DNA of 7,284 bases from Pseudomonadota bacterium (GCA_023437755.1 JAEZFJ010000098.1:1-7284); one strand, 5' to 3'. Numbered from the stretch's first letter, positions 1 through 6,477 are shown. Program-made: numbers and translations. Notes: generated by a model not told the origin, from the letters alone.

Positions 1-1
1 C

Positions 2-730
2 GCCGGGCGGGCGCTGGCGGCGGCGGGCTTCGTCACCGTCGTGCCCGATTACCGGCTGTTCCCCGAGGTGCGCTATCCCGATTTCCTTGAGGACAACGCT
101 CAGGCCGTCCGCTGGGTACAGGACAACATCAAGACCTATGGCGGGGATACGCAGCGCGTCTTCCTCGCCGGGCATTCGGCCGGTGCCTACAATGCGGTGA
201 TGCTGGCGCTCGACCCTTCGTTCCTGCGTGAGTATGGCGTAACGCTGTCGATCCGCGGCGTCGCCGCCCTTTCCGGACCCTTCGATTTCTACCCATTCGA
301 GTATGGCGAGGTTCGTGATGCCTTCGGTTCCGCGCCGAATCCGGCCGGCACCCAGCCTATCAACCTGGTGACGCCCGACACGCCGCCGATGTATCTCGCT
401 ACGGGCACGACCGACCCGATCGTGCGCATGCAGAACACCGAGCGGTTTGCCCAGAAGCTAAAGGACACCGGCATCTGGGTAACGACCCGCTATTATGAGG
501 GTTTCGGCCATATGGAGCCGGTGATTGCCATTGGCGCTGCGTGGCGCTGGCGCATGCCTGTGCTCGACGACATGGTCGCCTTCTTCCAGATGTTCGGCGC
601 CTTTCCGTCGGGCGTACCCTATGCGGCCGTGGCGCCCGAGGCACCGGAAGACCTGCCGAGTTCGGTGGCCCCAATGGACCAGATCGTCGACCAGCTCAAC
701 GCCATGTTCCAGCCGATCGAGGCCGACTAG
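2..730 (+). CDS. alpha/beta-hydrolase (esterase/lipase type), 5' end cut by window edge
   Basis: This is the C-terminal part of a serine hydrolase of the alpha/beta-hydrolase fold, in the esterase/carboxylesterase group. The frame is open to the left edge, so the GTG at 41 is an internal valine codon in VPDYRLFP, not a start. Just downstream of that conserved strand lies the nucleophile elbow GHSAG, with the serine codon at 176-178. The likely acid is the aspartate in GTTDP (413-415) and the base is the histidine in GFGHM (509-511), so the full triad is present in the expected order. The HGG oxyanion-hole segment expected upstream lies outside the window. About 70 residues follow the catalytic histidine, ending in an Ala/Pro-rich acidic tail, which is longer than usual for the fold. 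The substrate cannot be read from the sequence. No signal peptide can be judged because the N terminus is missing. The gene ends 32 bases before the next start on the same strand. Confidence 0.88.
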   Translation, partial: AGRALAAAGFVTVVPDYRLFPEVRYPDFLEDNAQAVRWVQDNIKTYGGDTQRVFLAGHSAGAYNAVMLALDPSFLREYGVTLSIRGVAALSGPFDFYPFEYGEVRDAFGSAPNPAGTQPINLVTPDTPPMYLATGTTDPIVRMQNTERFAQKLKDTGIWVTTRYYEGFGHMEPVIAIGAAWRWRMPVLDDMVAFFQMFGAFPSGVPYAAVAPEAPEDLPSSVAPMDQIVDQLNAMFQPIEAD

Positions 731-762
731 CGTCGAATCGGTCCGGCGTGGCAGGGTGGCGC

Positions 763-1374
763 ATGAGCAAGCACCTCCGTTATGCCGACGCCGATCCGGC
801 AATCCAAACGGCCGTACTCGTCGAGATTGTCCGGAATGAGCCGGTGCTGATGCGCATCCTTCATGGCGCGCGGGCAATGAGATTGCCGGACGCCCTGCTG
901 GGGGCGGGGGCGATCTACAATACAGTGTGGAATGTGCTGACCGACCGGCCGACACTGAGCGGCATCAAGGATGCGGACGTCGCCTATTTTGACGGAAACG
1001 ACCTGTCCTAAGAGGCGGAGGATGTGGTGATCCGACGGGCGGCAGCCGAGTTTGCGGAGCTGCCGCTGCCGGTGGAGGTGCGCAACCAGGCGCGCGTGCA
1101 CTTATGGTATCCGAAGAAGTTCGGGTCCCCCTATCCGCAACTCACCTGCAGTGCCGAGATGATGCACTACTACGCCTCGAAGACACATGCCGTCGCCGTG
1201 CGCCTCGAGGATGGTGACAGGCTGAGCGTGCTTGCGCCATTCGGGCTCGGCGATCTATTCGGCTTCCGCATCACACCGAACACGGCACTCGACAATCGTC
1301 GTACCCACATTGCTAAGGGCGAGCGCGCCTGCTCCATATGGCCGGAGGTTACGGTGGTGCCCTGGCCCGACTAG
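763..1374 (+). pseudogene. nucleotidyltransferase family protein (DUF925/NTP_transf_6), interrupted by an in-frame TAA
   Basis: The reading frame from ATG 763 to TAG 1372 encodes about 203 residues of a small nucleotidyltransferase-like protein, close to the usual family length. It is broken at codon 83 by TAA (1009-1011). Before the stop are the Gly-rich segment LLGAGAIYNTVW (about residues 45-56) and the acidic strand IKDADVAYFD (68-77), typical of the nucleotidyltransferase fold. After the stop, in the same frame, the family pattern continues without loss through EAEDVVIRR, VEVRNQARVHLWYP and APFGLGDLF to a WP..TV.PWPD end. Family members usually carry an aromatic residue at the stop position, so TAC or TAT to TAA by one base change is the simplest explanation. 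The start has only a weak upstream AGGG. A fortuitous GGAGG (1017-1021) precedes GTG codons at 1024 and 1027, so a C-terminal fragment could be made, but it would lack the acidic motif. A recent pseudogene is likeliest; a sequencing error is possible. Confidence 0.85.
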
Positions 1375-1787
1375 ACGACGAGCGGGTTCATCTCGACGGA
1401 GGGAGAGGACCGTTGCACCGGGCCGTGGAACACGGCCTCGATATTGTTGCCATCGGGATCGAGCGCGAAGCAGGCATAGTAGCCCGGGTGGTAGTGTCGC
1501 TCGCCGGGCGCACCGTTGTCGGTCCCGCCGGCAGCAAGGGCCGCCTTGTGGAAGGCGTCCACTGTAGCCCGATCCTTTGCCTGGAAGGCGAGGTGCACAT
1601 GCGTCGGCGCCGTGCGGGCATCAGCTCTATCGACGAACAACTCGTCGGCCTGGAACCAGTCGTCGCCAGCTGCACTGATCGGGACCCCAAGCACAACAAG
1701 AACTTGCTCGTAGAACCGCCGTGTCACCGCGAAGTTGCGGGCGCGCAGATGGACATGGTCGATGAGGCGGCCTGTATGCCAAGTCAT
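1371..1787 (-). CDS. VOC family protein (glyoxalase/bleomycin-resistance fold)
   Basis: This encodes a 138-residue single-domain protein of the vicinal oxygen chelate superfamily, whose members are metal-dependent lyases, dioxygenases, isomerases or binding proteins. The first beta-strand LIDHVHLR carries a probable metal ligand, H11. The module continues with the helix FYEQVL, then THVHLAF with a second candidate ligand, H65, and closes with the typical FALDPDGNNIEAVFH strand, where E117 is the usual third ligand. The reaction is not predictable from these motifs. The ATG at 1785-1787 was chosen because it begins just before the first VOC strand. The frame stays open to 1832, but that extension would translate through the terminator hairpin between this gene and bfr. 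The stop codon overlaps that of the convergent nucleotidyltransferase gene in the palindrome CTAG (1371-1374). The upstream terminator suggests the gene needs its own promoter or readthrough. Confidence 0.86.
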   Translation of the reverse strand: MTWHTGRLIDHVHLRARNFAVTRRFYEQVLVVLGVPISAAGDDWFQADELFVDRADARTAPTHVHLAFQAKDRATVDAFHKAALAAGGTDNGAPGERHYHPGYYACFALDPDGNNIEAVFHGPVQRSSPSVEMNPLVV

Positions 1788-1792
1788 GGGGC

Positions 1793-1825
1793 ACCGAAAT
1801 GAAACGGCGCCCGCGAAGGGCGCCG
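1793..1825 (-). terminator. intrinsic terminator after bfr
   Basis: A perfect 8-bp GC-rich stem, CGGCGCCC (1805-1812) with GGGCGCCG (1818-1825) around a 5-base loop, starts 10 bases past the bfr stop codon. Read on the minus strand it is followed by the T-rich run TTTCATTT. It ends the bfd-bfr transcript and insulates the VOC gene 3' of it. On the plus strand there is no T-run, so it should act in one direction. Confidence 0.8.
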
Positions 1826-1835
1826 TATGCAATGA

Positions 1836-2321
1836 CTACTCGGCGTCGTCCGCCGGGGCGGCATTGAGCTGGCCGTAGCGCTCCTCGCCGATCTTGGCCA
1901 GCAGGTCGAGCTGGGTCTCAAGGAAATCGATGTGACCTTCCTCGTCGGCAAGCAATTCGTCGAACAGTTGCTTGGAGACGTGGTCGTGGAGTTCGGCGCA
2001 AAGTTCGCGGCTGTTGCGATAGGCCTCTCGGGCCTCGTATTCGCCGGCGAGGTCGGCCTCCAAAACTTCCTTGATGGTCTGGCCGATGCGAAGCGGCGCC
2101 ACGCGCTGCAAATTGGGATGGCCTTCGAGAAAGATGATGCGCTCGATCAGGCGGTCGGCGTGGTGCATCTCTTCGATGGACTCAGCGCGCTCCTTCGAGG
2201 CGAGACGCTTGTAGCCCCAATCGTCCAGCAGCCGGTAGTGCACCCAGTACTGGTTGACTGCGCCGAGCTCGAGGAACAGGGCCTCGTTAAGCCGCTCGAT
2301 GACTTGTGCTTCGCCTTTCAC
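1836..2321 (-). CDS. bfr: bacterioferritin
   Basis: This is a haem-containing ferritin that assembles as a 24-subunit cytoplasmic shell, oxidises Fe(II) at a di-iron centre and stores iron as a mineral. The 161-residue product aligns along its full length with the family. All six ferroxidase ligands are at the Escherichia coli numbering: E18, E51, H54 (in ESIEEMHHAD), E94, E127 and H130 (in LADEEGHIDFLE). The haem-b ligand M52 is also there. The start is a GTG. Two GTG codons stand in tandem (2324 and 2321). The second was chosen because it gives a six-base gap to the GGAG ribosome binding site and an N terminus MKGEAQVIERLN that matches the family. With the first GTG the protein is one residue longer. 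The start lies inside the 3' end of bfd, which suggests translational coupling. The N-terminal stretch ALFLELGAVNQYW differs slightly from the more common ALRHELTAVNQYW. Confidence 0.96.
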   Translation of the reverse strand: MKGEAQVIERLNEALFLELGAVNQYWVHYRLLDDWGYKRLASKERAESIEEMHHADRLIERIIFLEGHPNLQRVAPLRIGQTIKEVLEADLAGEYEAREAYRNSRELCAELHDHVSKQLFDELLADEEGHIDFLETQLDLLAKIGEERYGQLNAAPADDAE

Positions 2322-2598
2322 CACGTACTCCAGTTCGTTGCTTCTTGAGCTTTTCCAACCCGGACTGGAGGTCTACCAGCTCAGCGGGCTGATGGGCTTG
2401 CTGTGCGTGGTAATTTTCGGTGACGCGAACAATAATGTCCACCACATTCGGTACGCACCCACCGCATTTGGCGCGGCGGTTCAGCTCGCTGTAAACCATC
2501 GCCGGCACAACAAGTTGCCACGGGTCGGCACGCAAGAGGTCAAGGACGACGTCCTCGATTTCCCGCGATGTGATCATGTTGCACTGACAGACGAGCAT
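2287..2598 (-). CDS. bfd: bacterioferritin-associated ferredoxin, with extended C terminus
   Basis: This is a small [2Fe-2S] protein of the BFD-like family that passes electrons to bacterioferritin so that stored iron can be reduced and released in the cytoplasm. The ATG at 2596-2598 gives MLVCQCNMIT, placing the first cysteine pair at C4 and C6 as in other Bfd proteins. The second pair is C45 and C48 in KCGGCVPN. In E. coli Bfd the second pair is at 38 and 41, so this protein has about seven extra residues between pairs. The product is 103 residues against about 64 in E. coli. The additional tail of roughly 40 residues is charged and probably helical (QSGLEKLKKQ, then an Arg-rich end). Its last 35 bases overlap the start of bfr in another frame. 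A frame with 15 additional N-terminal codons exists but would precede the family N terminus and run into the promoter. No strong Shine-Dalgarno sequence is visible. Confidence 0.9.
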   Translation of the reverse strand: MLVCQCNMITSREIEDVVLDLLRADPWQLVVPAMVYSELNRRAKCGGCVPNVVDIIVRVTENYHAQQAHQPAELVDLQSGLEKLKKQRTGVRGERRSTSHRAA

Positions 2599-2628
2599 GG
2601 GCGAGCTCTGGTGGCCGATTGCGGGCGC

Positions 2629-2657
2629 ATAAAGCGACGGCATTAGCTGAATGTCAA
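2629..2657 (-). promoter_or_regulatory. probable promoter of bfd-bfr
   Basis: On the minus strand a perfect -35 box TTGACA (2652-2657) is followed after 17 bases by CTTTAT (2629-2634) as a modest -10 box. This would start transcription a few bases downstream, about 25 bases before the bfd ATG. It lies in the 88-base gap between the end of the DUF599 gene and bfd, which supports bfd-bfr being its own transcription unit. I looked for an Irr- or RirA-type iron operator here and did not see a convincing one. Confidence 0.5.
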
Positions 2658-2686
2658 TGTCCGAATTTGCCGCAGATGTGGCATGG

Positions 2687-3382
2687 TTATCTGTCGGAGC
2701 CGCTTTGCTCGCGTCGCGCGGCGATCACCGCGGCGGATGCCGCCGTGCGGTGCGCCGACGAAAAGAACTCTCGGTGGGCCAACACAAGGACCGTGGCCAG
2801 AGACACCGCGATCGGCAGCCAGTCGGAGACGAACCACGCCACGGTAGACACCGAGAAATAGTAGGCTCTTATGCCGCTGTTGAAGTTGCGTGCGCCGAGG
2901 GCGTTCATTTCGGTGATCGCGTCGATCTCCGCATCGGACGCCGGGATCGCGTGGTCGAGTGCGCCGAGCATGATGCAGAAATGGTTGAACTGGCGCAGGG
3001 CCAAGGTGAAGGCGAAGAAGGCCAGAACGAACATCGCCAGCATGACCACGAGGTGCAGTTGCACTTCGAGTGTCGTATAGCCGCGGTTCAGGTCGATGGT
3101 GGCCAACGCCTCCATCAGCATCGGCATCTGACCGAACACGGCGAACACAGCCAGGATCAGCAGCACCGCCGTCGAGGCCAGAAAGCTCACCGAGCCCATG
3201 ATGTTCCCGGCGAGGATGGCGTCGAACGGGGTTTCGCGCCGGGTCGCATTCGCCACCCAGCGGCGACGCTGCATGTTCATGATCACCGACAGCGAGGGGC
3301 GCCGCCGCTCGATCAGCGGCACCAGCAAATTGTAGGCGAAGTAGCAGAGCAGCGGGAAGAACGTGGCGATCAGGGTGAGCAT
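2687..3382 (-). CDS. DUF599 family membrane protein
   Basis: This is a 231-residue integral inner-membrane protein of the DUF599 family, whose function is unknown. Four hydrophobic spans are visible at about residues 3-23, 57-84, 110-128 and 176-203. The family-like segments are the Arg-rich loop after the first span (ERRRPSLSVIMNMQRRRW, about 25-42), the polar loop with ARNFNSGIRAYYFS (164-177) and the final WLPIAVSLATV span. The ATG at 3380-3382 was chosen because it opens directly into the first membrane span. The frame extends 60 codons further upstream, but that part is Arg/Pro/Ser-rich, lies over the end of the aldo/keto reductase gene and has no family character. No strong ribosome binding site is seen. 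The gene begins 61 bases after the aldo/keto reductase stop on the same strand, so the two may be cotranscribed. Confidence 0.87.
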   Translation of the reverse strand: MLTLIATFFPLLCYFAYNLLVPLIERRRPSLSVIMNMQRRRWVANATRRETPFDAILAGNIMGSVSFLASTAVLLILAVFAVFGQMPMLMEALATIDLNRGYTTLEVQLHLVVMLAMFVLAFFAFTLALRQFNHFCIMLGALDHAIPASDAEIDAITEMNALGARNFNSGIRAYYFSVSTVAWFVSDWLPIAVSLATVLVLAHREFFSSAHRTAASAAVIAARREQSGSDR

Positions 3383-3443
3383 GGCGGTGTCCGGTGACGG
3401 ATATCTCAGTCTTGCACTGTGCCTCGGCCACGACGCAAGCCGG

Positions 3444-4481
3444 TCAGATCGGCCGGGGGTAGCAGCGGTGGATGGCTTCGATTTCCGCGAGCACCTCTTC
3501 CGGCAGTTCCAGCCGGTGGGCGGCGATGGCATTCTCCAGTTGCGACGTGCTGGTTGCACCAACGATCACCGAGGTCATGAACGGCCGGGTCAGCGCCCAG
3601 GCGATTGCCATCTGTGCGGGATCGAGGCCGAAGCGCTGTGCCAGCGCCACATATTCCTTGGCTGCAGCTTCCGAGCGCGAGTTCAGCCGCCAGAAGCCCT
3701 TCTGGTAGTCATAGCGGCTGCCCGTGGGGATGGCGCCATCGAAATACTTGCCGGTGAGTATCCCCGCCGCGAGGGGTGAATAGGCCAGCAGGCCGACCTT
3801 TTCGTGGTGGCTGAGCTCGGCCAGGTCGAGGTCGAAATGCCGGCGCAACAGGCTGTACTCGTTCTGCACGGAGACGACACGCGGCAGGCCGCGGGCCTCC
3901 GCAATGCGCAGCCACTGTGCGATCCCCCAGGTGGTTTCGTTCGAAACGCCGACGTGGCGGAGCTTCCCCTCTTTGACCAGGTCGCCCAAGGTGACCAGCA
4001 TGTCCTCGATGTTGCCGAGAGCGTCCGCGGTATCCTGGGTGTGGGGCTCGTAGGTCCAGGAGCCTTCGAAATTATAGCTGCCGCGCCCGGCCCAGTGGAT
4101 CTGATAGAGATCGAGATAGTCGGTCTGCAGGCGCCGCAGGCTCGCTTCAAGAGCTTCGCGTATGGTGCGGCCGTCGGTGCGGGTGCCATTGCGGATGAAG
4201 TCCACTGGACCGCCGGCGACCTTCGAGGCCAGGATCCACTTATCCCGTTTGCCGGTCCGCTTGAACCAGTTGCCGATGAAGGTCTCGGTCTTGAACGAGG
4301 TTTCGGGGCTGCGCGGGACGGCGTAGATTTCCGCCGTGTCCATGAAGTTGATCCCCGCGTCGAGCGCCATGTCGATCTGGGCATGGCCTTCATCCTCTGT
4401 GTTCTGGCTGCCCCAGGTCATGGTGCCAAGGCAGATTTCAGTGACGAGGAGGTCGGTACGGCCCAGCGGCTTCAGCTTCAT
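3444..4481 (-). CDS. aldo/keto reductase, Tas-like
   Basis: This is an NAD(P)H-dependent oxidoreductase of the aldo/keto reductase superfamily, a cytoplasmic (beta/alpha)8 barrel that reduces aldehydes or ketones. The 345 residues resemble E. coli Tas in length and along the whole chain: the N-terminal LGTMTWGSQNTE, NFMDTAEIYAVP, the ET.IGNW segment, LRRLQTDYLDLYQIHW, GVSNET (178-183), the C-terminal cofactor region VGATSTSQLENAI and the ending LAEIEAIHRCYPRP. The catalytic tetrad is complete: D48, Y53, K87 and H129. The natural substrate is unknown, and Tas itself is assigned mainly from a tyrosine-auxotrophy suppression phenotype, so I give no gene symbol. The start ATG (4479-4481) follows an A/G-rich GAAAGAAGAC, a plausible ribosome binding site, and matches the family N terminus. 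The gene is divergent from the tRNA; I could not assign a confident promoter in the 4482-4590 region. Confidence 0.94.
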   Translation of the reverse strand: MKLKPLGRTDLLVTEICLGTMTWGSQNTEDEGHAQIDMALDAGINFMDTAEIYAVPRSPETSFKTETFIGNWFKRTGKRDKWILASKVAGGPVDFIRNGTRTDGRTIREALEASLRRLQTDYLDLYQIHWAGRGSYNFEGSWTYEPHTQDTADALGNIEDMLVTLGDLVKEGKLRHVGVSNETTWGIAQWLRIAEARGLPRVVSVQNEYSLLRRHFDLDLAELSHHEKVGLLAYSPLAAGILTGKYFDGAIPTGSRYDYQKGFWRLNSRSEAAAKEYVALAQRFGLDPAQMAIAWALTRPFMTSVIVGATSTSQLENAIAAHRLELPEEVLAEIEAIHRCYPRPI

Positions 4482-4589
4482 TGTCTTCTTTCGGGATCAG
4501 CGGATGGCGGGCCGCACCCTAGCCCAAATCGTCCGGTGTTAAGGCTTCAACATGGCCTCGGAGAAGGGGCAAAAAATGTCACGAGGGGG

Positions 4590-4618
4590 TTGAGGTCCCG
4601 GCGAGCACCCCCTATATA
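4590..4618 (+). promoter_or_regulatory. promoter of the initiator tRNA gene
   Basis: TTGAGG (4590-4595) and TATATA (4613-4618), inside CTATATAC, are separated by exactly 17 bases and lie 26 bases before the mature 5' end of the tRNA. The arrangement fits a strong housekeeping-sigma promoter for a stable RNA. A small hairpin, GTCGC (4625-4629) with GCGAC (4634-4638), lies in the leader that would be removed by RNase P. Confidence 0.7.
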
Positions 4619-4643
4619 CGCCCTGTCGCTGCGGCGACGTTGA

Positions 4644-4720
<77 letters not shown>

Positions 4721-4723
4721 ACC

Positions 4724-4765
4724 AAAAGCCCGGTCACTCTCTGAGTGGCCGGGCTTTTCCCTTTT
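4724..4765 (+). terminator. bidirectional intrinsic terminator between tRNA-fMet and the che operon
   Basis: A long stem pairs 4724-4739 with 4743-4758 around a three-base loop. It contains the GC core GCCCGG/CCGGGC, one T-G wobble, and A4 and T4 flanks. On the plus strand it is followed by TTTTCCCTTTT, ending the tRNA transcript four bases after the CCA. On the minus strand the same A4/T4 arms give a T-run, so it also ends the convergent che transcript, whose last stop codon is at 4765-4767. Confidence 0.9.
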
Positions 4766-6477
4766 CAGAGCTCGAAGTCGAGTAGATCGGCGTCGTTCGC
4801 GGCGGCCGCAGGGGCTGCGCCGGCAGTGCCGAACAGGCGGGCGTGAACATCCCGCTCGGCCGACATGGTGTAGTGAGACGCAAGCCGGGCGGCATGGACC
4901 AGGATGTCCGGCGGCAGCGTGTCGGTATCCGGCAGGTGGCCATATTCTGCCAAAGCAAGGCTTGCATCCGACACCGCTTCGACGAGGCGTGTCTGGGAGC
5001 CGAGCTCATCTGCAGCGATCTCGAGAGCAGTCAGGACCTTCGGCCCCTCGCTGTCGAGAGCCGACAACGCATCTGCCAGGAGACCATCGAGGCGCGACAG
5101 CAGTCCCAGGGCGTGAGTGGCCTCGCCCTCGATGCGCTCGAGGTGGCCTGAGCCGTCCGCACCGGCGGCAAACGCCTCGACGAGCTGCGTCGCCGAACTC
5201 AACCGCTCCATCGCCGATTCTGCCGACACGACGGTGCCGGTCGTGAGTTCGCGCAGCTGCACGGCGATCACGGTAAGCGGGGCGCCTCGAGGGCCGAGCT
5301 GAGCACAGCGAATGGCGGCGTTGAGGCTGACGAGGCGCATATTGGCCTCGATCTCCTGCACGGCCTCGACATGGGTCAGCAGCGTTCGCACCGTGCTTTC
5401 AACGGCCTTGGCCATGCTCTCGAGCTTCTGGCGCTCGCGATCAAAGCTACGCAGCACCTGCACGGCCGCCTGCAACTGCCGGTTCAAGGCACTCAGAGCC
5501 GTGGAGCCGTCCCCATTGCCATAAAGGCTGCGGCTGTGCTGCATCATGGCGCTGGCCTCGCCGGCCAAGGCCATCAATGCTTCGGCCGCTGCATTCACCT
5601 CGGCCTCGAAGGCCGCGCCGGTATCGCTCAACTGCGCCTGCTGGAGGGCAGAGATCGCCCTAATGGTGGCGTCATCCGGTGCACCTGCGGGGCGCTCTGC
5701 GAGCTCGAGCAGCGCTGCCTCCACGTGCTCCAGCCGTTGCCGGGTCGAGTCGCCCACCTGCAGGGCCATCACGGCTCCACCGATCCTTGCAGCGATCTGG
5801 CGAGAGACCTTGCCGGTTTCGGCGCTGCCCGCAAGCGTGCGCTGGCGTTGCGCGGCAACAGCGGCCAAGGCGCTCTCGAGGCTGTCGGCAAGCTCGGAAA
5901 GCGTGTTCGCGTGCTCCCGGTCGAATTGGTCCCGCTGCCTGCTGGCGTTCTGCACATCACCCACCACGCGCTGGTAGGACTGCGAGAACTCCTGGATGGT
6001 CTGGCTGGCGCTTGCCGACAGTTGGGCGATGTCGGTGGTGAAGACCGCAAAGTCCTCGTTTTCGCCCACAATCCCAGCCGCTGTCACCCGGGCGTTGATG
6101 GAAACGATGCCCATCATCTTGATGGTGCGCCGCAATTCCTCGATGGGGGTGTGCGCCGCCACGACCTCCGCCACAAGGCGTTGCAACTGTCCCTTTTCTT
6201 CAGCATAGCTCTGGCCGATGGTGCGGGCGGCGTCCGCCACTGCCCGGAGGCTGTCGGTGGCTTCGACAACTTCGCTGCCCTCAAGGGCCTGGGGCAGGGC
6301 ATCGAAGATGCGCGAAAGTCGGTTGATCGTCGACGCCGCGTCGCTCAGCCGGGCCCCGACAGAGGTGAACCCGGACTCGATGGCGTCTCGCGGCGCGGCA
6401 AGTCCTTCGGCGATGGTGCGCAGGCGCGCGGTACGCGGATCATGGAATTCAACTGCTGGATCGACGATCGGGCTCAT
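4765..6477 (-). CDS. soluble MCP-like helical protein of a chemotaxis operon
   Basis: This 570-residue protein has no membrane span or signal peptide and is almost entirely Ala/Leu/Glu-rich helix, so it is probably cytoplasmic. Two segments resemble the hairpin tip of methyl-accepting chemotaxis proteins. The first is around IKMMGIVSINARVTAAG (119-135) and then FAVFTTDIAQLS. The second is around EANMRLVSLNAAIRCAQLG (377-395) and then VIAVQLRELT. The MCP consensus at this place is LLALNAAIEAARAGE...FAVVA.EVR.LA. Between them, ALQVGDSTRQRLEHVE (238-253) carries a D-x-x-x-Q pattern like the CheZ phosphatase motif. The C terminus, DADLLDFEL, is acidic and is not the NWETF type that tethers CheR or CheB. 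The ATG (6475-6477) overlaps the cheB stop as ATGA and has GGGAGG six to seven bases upstream, so translation is coupled to cheB. A role in chemotaxis signalling is inferred from context and motifs. It could be a cytoplasmic receptor-like scaffold or a regulator of CheY phosphorylation. Confidence 0.8.
   Translation of the reverse strand: MSPIVDPAVEFHDPRTARLRTIAEGLAAPRDAIESGFTSVGARLSDAASTINRLSRIFDALPQALEGSEVVEATDSLRAVADAARTIGQSYAEEKGQLQRLVAEVVAAHTPIEELRRTIKMMGIVSINARVTAAGIVGENEDFAVFTTDIAQLSASASQTIQEFSQSYQRVVGDVQNASRQRDQFDREHANTLSELADSLESALAAVAAQRQRTLAGSAETGKVSRQIAARIGGAVMALQVGDSTRQRLEHVEAALLELAERPAGAPDDATIRAISALQQAQLSDTGAAFEAEVNAAAEALMALAGEASAMMQHSRSLYGNGDGSTALSALNRQLQAAVQVLRSFDRERQKLESMAKAVESTVRTLLTHVEAVQEIEANMRLVSLNAAIRCAQLGPRGAPLTVIAVQLRELTTGTVVSAESAMERLSSATQLVEAFAAGADGSGHLERIEGEATHALGLLSRLDGLLADALSALDSEGPKVLTALEIAADELGSQTRLVEAVSDASLALAEYGHLPDTDTLPPDILVHAARLASHYTMSAERDVHARLFGTAGAAPAAAANDADLLDFEL

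Noticed and set aside
1009..1011. Programmed readthrough or recoding at the TAA in the nucleotidyltransferase gene
   Set aside because: TAA is not the selenocysteine or pyrrolysine codon, no recoding structure is evident, and a plain point mutation explains the pattern.
1788..1832. Upstream extension of the VOC frame by 15 codons
   Set aside because: It would translate through the bfr terminator hairpin, and the VOC fold begins just after the internal ATG.
2668..2683. Short inverted repeat TGCCGC/GTGGCA after the DUF599 stop
   Set aside because: The stem is only about six pairs with one wobble and has no T-run on the minus strand, so I do not call it a terminator.
2599..2686. Possible RirA (TGA-N9-TCA) or Irr-type iron operator before bfd
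   Set aside because: TGACATTCA is present but with the wrong spacing, and no ICE-like palindrome is seen. Iron regulation is likely on biological grounds but not shown by the sequence.
3383..3562. Upstream extension of the DUF599 frame by 60 codons
   Set aside because: The extra residues are Arg/Pro/Ser-rich, overlap the end of the aldo/keto reductase gene and lie before the natural membrane-span start.
3804..4643. Open frame of 279 codons on the plus strand opposite the aldo/keto reductase
   Set aside because: It is antisense to a complete enzyme gene with an intact catalytic tetrad, and it runs on through the tRNA promoter; there is no domain or ribosome binding site.
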